From Calothrix parasitica NIES-267 (lineage in GTDB: Bacteria; Cyanobacteriota; Cyanobacteriia; Cyanobacteriales; Nostocaceae), in contig NZ_AP018227.1 of NCBI RefSeq assembly GCF_002368095.1, forward strand, positions 4,613,782-4,677,781: 64,000 nt of DNA, in the 5' to 3' direction. How positions within the stretch are numbered: the first letter of the stretch is position 1; each line of letters begins with the position of its first letter. Under the pieces are notes generated by a model, which saw only the letters and a program-made list of their open reading frames with translations, was not told where the DNA came from and searched no databases. Both the position numbers and the translations under genes were made by a program. Positions 8,833 through 17,447 of this stretch are shown here, one piece after another.

Positions 8833-9933
8833 ATGGATTTTATCGACCAAATAACAGCTATTTCTCAGCAAGTTCACAAATTAAGAGACTCAGTTAAGAC
8901 CGAAGAAGCAACAAAGAATGCTTTTGTATTACCTTTAATAAATGCATTAGGTTATAACGTTTTTGATACAACAGAAGTTTGTCCTGAATATATTGCTGCT
9001 ACACCAGGACTCAAAGGAGAGAAAGTTGATTATGCCATTATTATTGATAACAAACCAAGTATCCTAATTGAATGCAAGTGGTGTGAAGAGAACTTAGAAC
9101 ATCCGAAGCATGGCTCACAATTATATAAATACTTTAATGCCACTCCTGCAACATTTGGAGTATTAACAAATGGCATACTATATCAATTTTATACTGATAT
9201 AGATAAAAATAATATTATGGATGAAACGCCTTTCTTTGAATTCAATATTATGAATTTCAATGAATCATCAGTGCATGAATTGAAAAAGTTCTCGAAAGCA
9301 ATATTCAATCCTGATGAAATGGTCGATGTAGCCAGAAATCTTCTTTATACAAAAGAAATTAAAAGATTAATGGCTGAACAACTAACTAATCCTTCACCTG
9401 AATTTGTAAAGTTTTTTGCAGGTCAAGTTCATGGTGGAAGAATAAGCTCATCTGTTATGGCTAAATTTACAGAGCTAGTTAAAAAATCTCTAAAAGAATA
9501 TATTAACGACCGTATTACTGATAGATTAAAATCTGCAATTGACTTACCAGATGCAACAACAGAGCCAGAAGACATAGCTCCCGAAACTCCCGATGATGAT
9601 ACTATTCCCACTCAATGTGAAATGGACAGTTTTTATCTTCTAAAATCTATATTAAGAGAAATTCTTGATACTAATCGTATAGAATATAAAAATACTCAAA
9701 AATATTTTGGTATAAACGTTGATGGCAGTGTCAAAAAAACCATCTGTCGTTTATGGCTTAATTCACAGAAAAAATATATTGGAATTTTTGACGTAAATAA
9801 TAAGGTTGTAAAACAGCCAATTGAGGGATTAGATGATATTTACGGATTTTGTGAAATGTTAAAAGATAGAGCTAAATTTTTAACACAAACCAAATCAGAA
9901 CAAACCCAGGTCGCTGAAATACAGCCCAAATAA
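8833..9933 (+). CDS. Stand-alone type I restriction HsdR_N-like nuclease domain protein
   Basis: The N-terminal half resembles the HsdR N-terminal domain, a PD-(D/E)XK nuclease fold. The motif reads KVDYAIIIDNKPSILIECKW, with Asp67, Glu80 and Lys82 as likely catalytic residues, followed by the conserved QLYKYFNATPATFGVLTNG segment. Residues about 240-366 form a second domain (LKSILREILDTNRIEYKNTQ) seen in related restriction-associated proteins. At 366 residues there is no room for the helicase motor of HsdR, and no methyltransferase or specificity subunit lies nearby. It may be an orphan defence nuclease or a recruited nuclease-fold protein. AT-rich codon use suggests possible acquisition. 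A terminator hairpin follows at 10000-10017. Confidence 0.75.
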   Translation: MDFIDQITAISQQVHKLRDSVKTEEATKNAFVLPLINALGYNVFDTTEVCPEYIAATPGLKGEKVDYAIIIDNKPSILIECKWCEENLEHPKHGSQLYKYFNATPATFGVLTNGILYQFYTDIDKNNIMDETPFFEFNIMNFNESSVHELKKFSKAIFNPDEMVDVARNLLYTKEIKRLMAEQLTNPSPEFVKFFAGQVHGGRISSSVMAKFTELVKKSLKEYINDRITDRLKSAIDLPDATTEPEDIAPETPDDDTIPTQCEMDSFYLLKSILREILDTNRIEYKNTQKYFGINVDGSVKKTICRLWLNSQKKYIGIFDVNNKVVKQPIEGLDDIYGFCEMLKDRAKFLTQTKSEQTQVAEIQPK

Positions 9934-9999
9934 TCATTAATTGATAGCAAATATAACTTTTTTATGTAATATTATTTCTACATGAAAATATATATTACT

Positions 10000-10022
10000 A
10001 GCCCACGAAGGTGGGCTTTGTT
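10000..10022 (+). terminator. Probable intrinsic terminator
   Basis: Stem AGCCCAC/GTGGGCT with a GAA loop followed by TTGTT, 66 nt after the nuclease-like gene. A second hairpin (CAGACTTCTAGTCTG, about 10032-10046) lies between it and the convergent LptD-like gene. Confidence 0.6.
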
Positions 10023-10081
10023 AGTATAGCCCCAGACTTCTAGTCTGAGGGCATTAATTATTAACCGTAACTGCTCACCAT

Positions 10082-12562
10082 TCACTGTTCCACCCCACCG
10101 ACAACTGGTTTAACTCCTCCCGGACTATCGGAAAATGGGTCGGTTCCACCACTCCAGTTAAAGTCGCTGATGCGGAAGCTAATACCACCTAATTCTAATA
10201 CGGGGTTATAGCGCAGGCTAATTCCGTAAGTACGACGACTGTATTCTAATACATAGTCGGTGCTGGTACTTTCATTAGTATCTAAGTTGATGGTTGTTTG
10301 AAATCCCAACCGGAATGGGCCGTACAATTGTTGAGTTATACCGGCGCTTAATACTTTTTGATCTACGTAACGGTCAAATAGGAAAGGTGATAATCCGTCG
10401 TTTGTACCTTGGGAATAACTGACGTTGAAGCCGGTATAGTCAAAAGCTTTTTTGGAAAAATTACCGAATTGTCCTTGCAATCCGATTGTACCGATTAAAG
10501 TGTTTTGATTATCGCCGTTACTGTAAAAGCTACCGGTTCCAGTTACCGAACCATAGGCTTGAATGTAAGGTACTACGGGATTAGCTGTATATCTTAAGCC
10601 TCCGTTTTTAGTTGCTGGTAAAGGTTTCCCCTGCCAAAGATTTATTCCCCCACCAATGGTAGCGCTGGCTTGAAGACGACCTAAATCAACACGGTTGTTA
10701 GTTCTACCTACATCTAGTAAGTCCAAACGGTCGGTATTGGCGTTGATTTGTTGGGCACCTGCTTGATACCTTAAATTTAACCCGGTTTTACCTAAAGGAA
10801 TATCTGGGGAAATAATAACTCCACCAAAACTACTTTGTACGGTTTGGAAACCAAGGCTACCATTATAAAGACGGTCGCGATAGCTGTACTCTAATGTCGC
10901 TCTGTAGGGATTGGCAGTATTTCCTAGTAAATAGTTGTATCGCACGCTCGCACGCAAGTTGTCTTCAAAGGTGCTTGAATTGAGGCTTGTTAAAGATGTT
11001 CTTGCTCGAATGTCAGAACGTGGAGATAAAGTTGCATCTAAGCTGGATTTCAAACCGAAGAGGTCTGAGAAATTGCCATTGTTATTTTGTACGGCTTGTT
11101 GAGCAAAAAATTGTGGTGTAACTTTCCAACTGGTCTGCGATGTATTTAATACACTAAAGGAGCGCTCGAAGAATAAACCACCGCGCTCGTCTCCATCAAA
11201 TCCGATGGAAATAGGAGCGGGAGTAGCATCTCTTTGAGTGCGGTCGATTGTTCTTGTATAGCCCGGTATACCTAAAGTTAAGCCCCGGTCAAATACTAAA
11301 CGTGGTTTTTTTAATCTGAGTTTGTCTGCTCTAGGAGAAATTTGATTTAAAGTAACTGAATCTGCACGTAATTCTAATTCTGGGGGAGAAAAGGGGTCGT
11401 TGGTAATAGTAACGTCTTTTGCTTCCCATCCTCTGGGATAAAAATCAACTCGTGCAGCTTGAAAGCGCACCCGTCTAACTTCACCCCCAGCTTGTGCTTG
11501 TGATGAGGAAGGTAAATTGCTAGCCCTTCCACCACCCAACTCAAAGTCGATTCCTCCAGGACTACTGACACCAGTTAAAGGTTGATTTCTTCTAACTCTA
11601 TCGCTGAGAGGACGACGAGGAACTCCACCTGGTGCAACATTAGGAGAATCAAAGGATAAATCTTGTTGAGCTTGAGCTATATTAACTTCGCCACTTCCAC
11701 CTTCTAAATCCCCGGTATCTTGAATAAAGTTATATGTAAATCTGTTCCCTCTTAAAACTTGTTCTCCTCTGGTGACCGCAACATTTCCTTCACCAACGGC
11801 TACTAAGTTATCTATATTTACCTGTAAACTATCCGCATCAACTACAGAACCATCAAATCTGACAATTACATTTCCTTCAGCAGTTACAACCCGGCGATTT
11901 TCATCATAAATCTGCCTATCTGCCAAAATCTCAATTACTCTTCTCGTGTCAGTAGTTTGTGATGGTGTTGACGGTTGTCTTGGCTGCGGTATCGGTATAG
12001 TTTGCTGTTGAGCTTGTTTCTGAGAACGGGATTTAAATTCTATAGTTGCAGGAGCTTTTGTAGAATTTGTATTTTGAGAATAAAATTCTATTTTCGTAGG
12101 ATTTTGTTTTCGCGTTTCCCCAGCAGGTTTTTTCTGGTTCGCGAGCTTCTGGGATTTTTCAGTTAATTTCCGATTAACTCTATTACCATTATTGGTAGCA
12201 GGTTTAGCTTTCCCTTCCGTAAAGCTGGCAGCCTTAAAATGTTCTAACGATTCGGAGGATAACTTTTTATCCTTTGAAGGATAGCTAACAATGAACTTAT
12301 CGGTCGAAGGTGCGGGATTATTCGCGACCGTGGTGGGAGAAAATTCAATGGGAAGAATAGTTTCTGGTTCGCTAGTCTTCGATATATTTTTGTTTTGATT
12401 CAAAAACGATTTTGCTGGGGAAGATGTTTCCTCCCGCTCAACACTTTTTTGAACTGCAGAAGATTTTGGGGATAAAGCAATCGAATTATCCTGATTAACA
12501 TCTGCTACGGGTTGTGACTCGACAACATTTGGTATTTCGGGCGGTAAAACTGGATGAAGCAT
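10082..12562 (-). CDS. LptD-like outer membrane protein, DUF3769 family
   Basis: Cyanobacterial counterpart of the LPS-assembly/organic-solvent-tolerance protein LptD (DUF3769). Residues about 1-205 are low complexity. An OstA/LptA-like beta-jellyroll follows (VIEILADRQIYDENRRVVTA...GNVIVRF, about 210-300). The C-terminal half is rich in alternating aromatic beta-strand patterns (LEYSYRDRLYNGSLGFQ, SLRYNPVLELGGISFRISDF) expected of an outer membrane barrel. No signal peptide is visible, and an in-frame TAG just upstream blocks any N-terminal extension. ATG 12562 is preferred; a GTG lies at 12568. The stop codon falls in an AACAGTGAATGG-type repeat. Family call is good; the LPS-export role is inferred from homology. 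Confidence 0.82.
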   Translation of the reverse strand: MLHPVLPPEIPNVVESQPVADVNQDNSIALSPKSSAVQKSVEREETSSPAKSFLNQNKNISKTSEPETILPIEFSPTTVANNPAPSTDKFIVSYPSKDKKLSSESLEHFKAASFTEGKAKPATNNGNRVNRKLTEKSQKLANQKKPAGETRKQNPTKIEFYSQNTNSTKAPATIEFKSRSQKQAQQQTIPIPQPRQPSTPSQTTDTRRVIEILADRQIYDENRRVVTAEGNVIVRFDGSVVDADSLQVNIDNLVAVGEGNVAVTRGEQVLRGNRFTYNFIQDTGDLEGGSGEVNIAQAQQDLSFDSPNVAPGGVPRRPLSDRVRRNQPLTGVSSPGGIDFELGGGRASNLPSSSQAQAGGEVRRVRFQAARVDFYPRGWEAKDVTITNDPFSPPELELRADSVTLNQISPRADKLRLKKPRLVFDRGLTLGIPGYTRTIDRTQRDATPAPISIGFDGDERGGLFFERSFSVLNTSQTSWKVTPQFFAQQAVQNNNGNFSDLFGLKSSLDATLSPRSDIRARTSLTSLNSSTFEDNLRASVRYNYLLGNTANPYRATLEYSYRDRLYNGSLGFQTVQSSFGGVIISPDIPLGKTGLNLRYQAGAQQINANTDRLDLLDVGRTNNRVDLGRLQASATIGGGINLWQGKPLPATKNGGLRYTANPVVPYIQAYGSVTGTGSFYSNGDNQNTLIGTIGLQGQFGNFSKKAFDYTGFNVSYSQGTNDGLSPFLFDRYVDQKVLSAGITQQLYGPFRLGFQTTINLDTNESTSTDYVLEYSRRTYGISLRYNPVLELGGISFRISDFNWSGGTDPFSDSPGGVKPVVGGVEQ

Positions 12563-12568
12563 ACTCAC

Positions 12569-12853
12569 ACACTATATAAGCTAACAAACAGTCTTTAAAG
12601 CAAGAAGACAGAAAAGTTAGTAAACTAGTCAGAAGAATACAACAACAATAACGTGAAAAACTTCTAACTTTAGTCTTCTACTTAGCCTGCGAGCAAATTC
12701 CGCCCAAAAAAGGACACGCTTGCGAAAGAAATTAAATCACTAATTATTGACTAACTTAATAAAAAATAATTACCTATAATCCTTCCAACGTGTCCTTGAT
12801 ATTACAAATATCCTCTGCAAATGCAGTGATTATGGACGTTAATTGATGATGAA
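12569..12853. other. Intergenic, no gene seen
   Basis: About 285 bp between the LptD-like gene and psbI on the same strand. It includes a short GCGTGTCC/GGACACGC motif pair near 12705-12795. No ORF or RNA gene was recognised; the LptD-like promoter should be here. Confidence 0.4.
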
Positions 12854-12970
12854 TTATTCAAAATCACTACGTCCGGGGTTACGAGATGGGTCACTTGACA
12901 AGAATCCAAAGATAAATGTAGCTAAAAACAACCCAACAACAATATAAACAGCGATTTTTAAAGTCAACAT
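12854..12970 (-). CDS. psbI: Photosystem II reaction centre protein PsbI
   Basis: A 38-residue protein that I translated from the minus strand: [20 protein letters not shown], then [18 protein letters not shown]. This is PsbI, a single-span subunit next to D1 in photosystem II. Length and the C-terminal SNDPxRNPGRxDxE signature match cyanobacterial and chloroplast PsbI. A purine-rich GGAGAAATTGCT precedes the ATG at 12970 and supplies a ribosome binding site. It stands alone between the LptD-like gene and a repeat-rich gap. Confidence 0.96.
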   Translation of the reverse strand: MLTLKIAVYIVVGLFLATFIFGFLSSDPSRNPGRSDFE

Positions 12971-13185
12971 AGCAATTTCTCCAGGGATTAATCGAAAAAG
13001 TTATTTTTAGTATCTGCTTTTGCAGAAAAGTTAACTTCTTTATATTACCCAAAATAGCTACATTTTTGGAGGATATAATAGATAGATGCGCTCGGGGGAT
13101 TTTCTATACTCGAAACTTATGCGCTTCATTAGACGGGTTGTCCTTTCGACGCTGAATCGCTGAAATATGTTTCGCGGTTATGAGC

Positions 13186-13560
13186 GAGCAGTGAACAGTT
13201 ATCAGTGAACAGTGAACAGTGAACAATTAAGCTGATATAGCGTTCCTACAGCAACTGAGGTACAGTTTGACCCACCCCCAACCCCTCTCTTTATTAAGGC
13301 TACCGTGTACACCGTAGCTGCTCCGCAGGGAGAGGGGAGATAGTTTTTGAGGTATACCGAGTGGAGACTGGGAAACGCTATATGTGGCGTTCATCTTATA
13401 TCTTGCACCATTCTCAAGAAGACCAAATAAATTCATATTTCAATATCGCTAGCGCCACGCTGCGCTAACAGCAAAGCTCAAGGTAGGTATTAATTCAAAA
13501 ACAAAAAGGGAGCAAGATGCTCCCACTACAAATTATTTTATTTGTAACTGCTAACTGTTC
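13186..13560. repeat. Intergenic repeat cluster with internally deleted MITE
   Basis: The gap between psbI and the acyltransferases has no gene. It contains GAACAGTGAACAGT tandem units (13190-13225). It also holds a CCCACCCCCAACCCC...AGAGGGGAGATAG palindromic repeat (about 13271-13340). That repeat is interrupted at 13295-13318 by TAAGGCTACCGTGTACACCG, in effect the two ends of the 8343-8496 element fused with the middle lost. Further right are a GCTAGCGCCACGCTGCGCTA palindrome (13448 on) and a GGGAGCAAGATGCTCCC hairpin (13508-13524). Confidence 0.7.
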
Positions 13561-13564
13561 ACTG

Positions 13565-14284
13565 TTAACTGTTAAATGTCACCTGTATGTCGCTGTCGCG
13601 ACACGCTTCGCTAACGCTAATGCGGCTTTTTACTACTTTCGCTGGAGTACCTACGGCTATGGAGTAAGGGGGAATATCTTTTGTTACTACTGAACCCGCA
13701 CCGATAACGCTACCTCTGCCAATGGTTATTCCATCTGTCACGGTTACACCATGTCCGAGCCAACAATCATCTTCAATGACTATTCCTTTACGAGTAATTC
13801 CTTGTCTGGCAATATATTGAACTGGGTCTACAAAATTATGGTTATTGGCAAATAATCCACAGTGTGCTGCAATTAAACAACCTTTTCCTATTTTGATGTT
13901 TCCCGGTCCCGCAATACAAACGTAAGGGCCAATAAATGTGTCTTCTTGTATTTCTAGATGAGTATCGTTTAATGCTCTAATATCAACACCTTGTTGAATT
14001 TGTACTCCATCACCAATGGAAATTTTGTTTTTAGGGTTTCCTATCGCGTTTATATTTGCTCCTCGCAAAATTTGCGCTCTATTACCAATTTCGATACAAG
14101 GAGTATTAATAAATTCAACGCTATCTTGCAAGTAAACTCCTTTACCTAAACCTGCAAATATACCGCGATAAAAGAAAGTTCTTAAGTTGGAACCTATTAC
14201 TTTTGTAGGGATATTTCCGAGCAAGAGAGTTAATACTGTTTCTTGTAACCGTTTCCATTTTGATGCAGCTTTTCTACTATTCAT
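13565..14284 (-). CDS. Hexapeptide-repeat acyltransferase (left-handed beta-helix)
   Basis: A trimeric left-handed beta-helix acyltransferase of the WcaF/maltose acetyltransferase type, probably O-acetylating a sugar. The 239-residue protein has hexad repeats from about residue 60 onward. The active-site-like region reads HCGLFANNHNF, and the C-terminal coil is DGITIGRGSVIGAGSVVTKD followed by IPPYSIAVGTPAKVVKSR. The substrate is unknown. It is paralogous to the next gene (14389-15099) and 104 nt downstream of it, suggesting a duplicated pair. The last roughly 17 residues after KSR are encoded by a dispersed palindromic repeat (13588-13619) plus an AACAGT repeat that supplies the stop, so the native C-terminus appears replaced. 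Confidence 0.85.
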   Translation of the reverse strand: MNSRKAASKWKRLQETVLTLLLGNIPTKVIGSNLRTFFYRGIFAGLGKGVYLQDSVEFINTPCIEIGNRAQILRGANINAIGNPKNKISIGDGVQIQQGVDIRALNDTHLEIQEDTFIGPYVCIAGPGNIKIGKGCLIAAHCGLFANNHNFVDPVQYIARQGITRKGIVIEDDCWLGHGVTVTDGITIGRGSVIGAGSVVTKDIPPYSIAVGTPAKVVKSRISVSEACRDSDIQVTFNS

Positions 14285-14388
14285 AATTATATTTGTTAGG
14301 GACTGGGTTTTAGATTTTAGATTTTGGATTTTAGATTTTTACCCTTAAATCCTTATCGCTACTTGCTACTTGCTACTTTCTACTCGAC

Positions 14389-15099
14389 CTACTTAGCCGA
14401 CATCATTTCTACATCATTAGGATTTACCGGTTCTTCAGGTAAACGACTTTTAATAACTCGGGCTGGTGTTCCCACTGCTATTGAATAAGGTGGTATGTCT
14501 TTTGTTACTACTGACCCAGCACCAATTACGCTACCTTTACCGATAGTTACTCCATCTATTACGGTTACAGCATGTCCTAACCAGCAGTCGTCTTCGATAG
14601 TAATTCCTTTACAGGTAACTCCTTGGTCGGCAATATATCTTAGTGGATCTCCATATTTATGGTTATTTGCAAATATTCCACTATGTGCAGCAATTAAGCA
14701 GCGTTTTCCGATTTTGACGTTTCCCGGCCCAGCTACACAAGCTCCAACACCAATAAATGTACCTTTATCTATATAAATCTGAGTATTATCTAATGCTCCG
14801 ATATCTACGTTGCGCTCAATCGCAACTCCTTCTTTTAAAATAATTGTATTATTTTGATGCCCTAAACCATCTACACGTACTCCTCGAAAAAGATGCACTC
14901 CATCACCAATTTCTATGTTACAAGCTCCTAATACTTCAACACCATTCTGTATATAGATTGACTTACCCATCCGTCTAAATATACTTCTATATACCAATTT
15001 TCTTAAGCTTGGTCCTAAAGCAATAGCAGGTAACTCTCCTAGCAAACCAGTAATCAAAACTTCTTGGAAGCGCTTTAATTTTGAAGCAGTTTTTTTCAT
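14389..15099 (-). CDS. Hexapeptide-repeat acyltransferase, paralogue of the preceding gene
   Basis: The 236-residue protein has the same layout as its downstream neighbour: a basic N-terminal helix (KTASKLKRFQEVLITGLLGE), then hexapeptide repeats. A His-containing loop (HSGIFANNHKYGDPLRYIAD) follows, and the C-terminal coil GVTIGKGSVIGAGSVVTKDI ends in VGTPARVIKSRL. The two products align over nearly their full length, indicating tandem duplication. Such enzymes usually acetylate sugars of capsule, exopolysaccharide or LPS; no polysaccharide locus is adjacent, so the substrate is open. The stop lies close to a GTAGAAAGTAGCAAGTAGC repeat at 14355-14390. Confidence 0.87.
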   Translation of the reverse strand: MKKTASKLKRFQEVLITGLLGELPAIALGPSLRKLVYRSIFRRMGKSIYIQNGVEVLGACNIEIGDGVHLFRGVRVDGLGHQNNTIILKEGVAIERNVDIGALDNTQIYIDKGTFIGVGACVAGPGNVKIGKRCLIAAHSGIFANNHKYGDPLRYIADQGVTCKGITIEDDCWLGHAVTVIDGVTIGKGSVIGAGSVVTKDIPPYSIAVGTPARVIKSRLPEEPVNPNDVEMMSAK

Positions 15100-15964
15100 G
15101 TTTAATGTTCTTTGGCTATGTTTATACTTCAGATAGAAATTTGGCTAATTATTATACTGTTGACTAGCCTGCTTAATAATTTCATATATATTAATTCATT
15201 TTTCGGAGTTAGCTAATCATAAAATTAAATGTTTCATAACATCTTCTGAGAATATGTGACTGTTTATATATAATTTAAATAATATTAATTTTAAACTGTT
15301 TATTTGAAACTTTAAATATTATCTCAGTTCAAGTTATTTGAAGTAAAATATGTTTGTTTTCCGAACATGTTATTACTTTTATCTCAAAATATAATTGCCT
15401 GCATTAATTTTAATTAAAGATTATTCATTTTCTGTGATTTGTTTGTGTAATTAGCAGATTTCACTAGAATAAGTAAAGATGAAAAGTCTACAGATAATTT
15501 TATAATAAAGTTTATGCTTTAGTATCAAGAGAATAAATAATAATAAATAAACAGGTTTTAATCCGATTTATTATATGAATTGGTGACTTTATATTTATAA
15601 TTACAGAGCTATTATATAGCTAATTTTTTTAATAATTTTTCATAAGTTTATTTTTTATAAATCAATTCTATACTTACGTATAACATATATCTTTTATCGG
15701 AACAAAATCATCAAATTTACTTTAATCTAATGCCTTGTTTATAAAGTTTTGATTAAGTCGCCAATATTTTTGCTTACGTATGCTTAAGTATCGGTAAGGA
15801 CAATGATAATATGTGTCGTCCCGAAAGCAGCAATAAATAATCTACGCTGAATACAGACAACGGTTGTAGAAACGTAGCAGTGTTACGTCTCCCGATAATT
15901 GCAGCGAAAACGAACTCATCGGAATTTATCCAATTAAATATTAGTCGCTAACCTGAAGATTTTG
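15100..15964. other. Long AT-rich intergenic region
   Basis: About 860 bp with no supported ORF on either strand. It is very AT-rich and presumably carries the acyltransferase promoter at its left end. Near 15866-15892 lies a degenerate GAAACGTAGCAGTGTTACGTCTC palindrome, a member of the dispersed palindrome family in this window. No tRNA or other RNA gene was recognised. Confidence 0.4.
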
Positions 15965-16244
15965 GGTGAAGTGAGTATAATTCGTAATTCGTAATTCGTA
16001 ATTCGTAATTAATGCCCCATAAATAGAATTTAGGGGCTTCAACAAAGAATAGGAATCGCCATCCACGGATAAATCCGGGGGCTTCTAACCTTAAAAATTT
16101 ACCTGGTGAAGTGAGTATAATTCGTAATTCGTAATTCGTAATTCGTAATTAATGCCCCATAAATAGAATTTAGGGGCTTCAACAAAGAATAGGAATCGCC
16201 ATCCACGGATAAATCCGGGGGCTTCTAACCTTAAAAATTTACCT
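15965..16244. repeat. Perfect 140-bp tandem duplication
   Basis: Bases 15965-16104 and 16105-16244 appear identical by eye. Each unit starts GGTGAAGTGAGTATAATTCG, contains four ATTCGTA heptamers and ends TTAAAAATTTACCT. Just after the second copy GGTGAAGCGG begins a third, unrelated continuation. Any ORF spanning the duplication is an artefact of the repeat. Confidence 0.95.
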
Positions 16245-16349
16245 GGTGAAGCGGTCTTCGTAGCGTGTCCGGAGGAGATAACCCAATTGAATCGTCCGGT
16301 TATCATCGCTTCCATTGATTGGGACTGGTTGATTGTCTCGAAAACGTTA

Positions 16350-16374
16350 AGAGACGTAGCACTGCTACGTCTCT
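16350..16374. repeat. Dispersed palindrome, possible terminator of the regulator gene
   Basis: AGAGACGTAGCACTGCTACG with its complement forms a hairpin 70 nt downstream of the response regulator stop (minus strand). The same palindrome recurs at about 22873, 29785, 34874, 35122 and 51732, mostly at 3' ends of genes. No T-run follows, so a termination role is uncertain. Confidence 0.5.
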
Positions 16375-16442
16375 ACAATCCGTTGGATAAGTTATTAACA
16401 CTGCTGGTGTTACCTCTCACCTGCTTTTCGTGATTAGTTTTG

Positions 16443-17270
16443 CTACGCTTCCACGGGGTAACGTTCTATGAATTGATGCTTTTTTCTCCAAGCTTGGGGC
16501 GGTATTTTGTGATGTTGGCGAAATTGTCGGGAAAAATGACATGCATTTTGATAGCCGACGTTGGTTGCGATTTGTTCTATATTTAAACTGGTGTTTTTGA
16601 GTAAATAACGCGCTGCTGACATCCGACGCTTAACAATCCAACTGTTAACTGTCTCCCCAGTTATTTTTGCAACTCTATTAGTTAAATAAGCTGCTGAATA
16701 ACCTACTGCTTCTGCTACATCGCTTAAGGTAATTCCTTTTTGATAATTAGCCTCGATAAAATCAAAGACTTCTTTTAGCTGAGGAACAATAGGAAAAATT
16801 GACTTTTCTTCTTTTGATGAGTTGTCTCCATTAGACTCCGATTGTGTCTTATCAGTATTGTCAGCACAACAGTGACGAAGCAAAACCTGCTTTTTCTCTA
16901 ACCGAATTGCGATCGCCCTTAATAATTGTTCAACTGTGGCGGGTTTGGCTATATAATCATCAGCACCAGACTCCATACCTTTACGAAAATCTTCTTGAGA
17001 ACCCCTACCAGTTAGAAATATAAATGGAATAATGGCTGTATTGGGATTTTGACGCAAGCGATTCAAAACGGTAAAGCCATCAATATCGGGCATTAAGATA
17101 TCACAAATGACTAGATCGGGTAGGCTAGAGACAGCTTGTTGAATTCCAGTATTGCCGTTCGGCGCACTTATCATTTCAAATCCTTCGTTCTCAAGCCCAT
17201 CCAAATACATATTACGGGTACGAGCATCATCCTCAATTACCAAGATTTTTTTTGAGACAGCGTTAATCAT
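16443..17270 (-). CDS. Response regulator with AraC-type DNA-binding domain (scytonemin regulator orthologue)
   Basis: Two-domain transcription factor of 275 residues. The N-terminal receiver domain is complete: acidic pair Asp14/Asp15, phosphoacceptor Asp57 in LVICDILMPDIDG, Thr85 and Lys107 in YIAKP. After a linker with TQSESNGDNSSKEE, an AraC HTH domain covers about residues 170-270 (ITLSDVAEAVGYSAAYLTNR and IEQIATNVGYQNACHFSRQF). Position and architecture match Npun_F1278 of Nostoc punctiforme, which is reported as required for scytonemin production. The kinase gene lies 177 nt upstream on the same strand. It most likely activates the scy operon by binding in the 19.4-21.0 kb gap; that is inference. 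Confidence 0.9.
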   Translation of the reverse strand: MINAVSKKILVIEDDARTRNMYLDGLENEGFEMISAPNGNTGIQQAVSSLPDLVICDILMPDIDGFTVLNRLRQNPNTAIIPFIFLTGRGSQEDFRKGMESGADDYIAKPATVEQLLRAIAIRLEKKQVLLRHCCADNTDKTQSESNGDNSSKEEKSIFPIVPQLKEVFDFIEANYQKGITLSDVAEAVGYSAAYLTNRVAKITGETVNSWIVKRRMSAARYLLKNTSLNIEQIATNVGYQNACHFSRQFRQHHKIPPQAWRKKHQFIERYPVEA

Positions 17271-17447
17271 GATTAGTTACTATTGAATTACGATAAATAT
17301 TTAGGGAAAGGAAGTTTTCTACCGAGTTAATAAGGATTAAAAAACATTTCTTGGTTATATAGTTACTTAGCTATCAAGGAAAAATTTCAGTTTTATTTAT
17401 AGACATATTGGTTTTGAAACCTATTTTTAAATCTATATTGTTAAAAT

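Noticed and set aside
13227-13436. 69-residue minus-strand ORF after psbI
   Set aside because: Composed entirely of dispersed palindromic repeats and MITE remnant.
15979-16150. CRISPR array suspected from regular short repeats
   Set aside because: The units are contiguous heptamers or a simple duplication with no unique spacers; no cas genes in the window.
16091-16315. 74-residue minus-strand ORF
   Set aside because: Spans the second copy of the 140-bp duplication and ATTCGTA heptamers; repeat translation (NYELRITNYEL).
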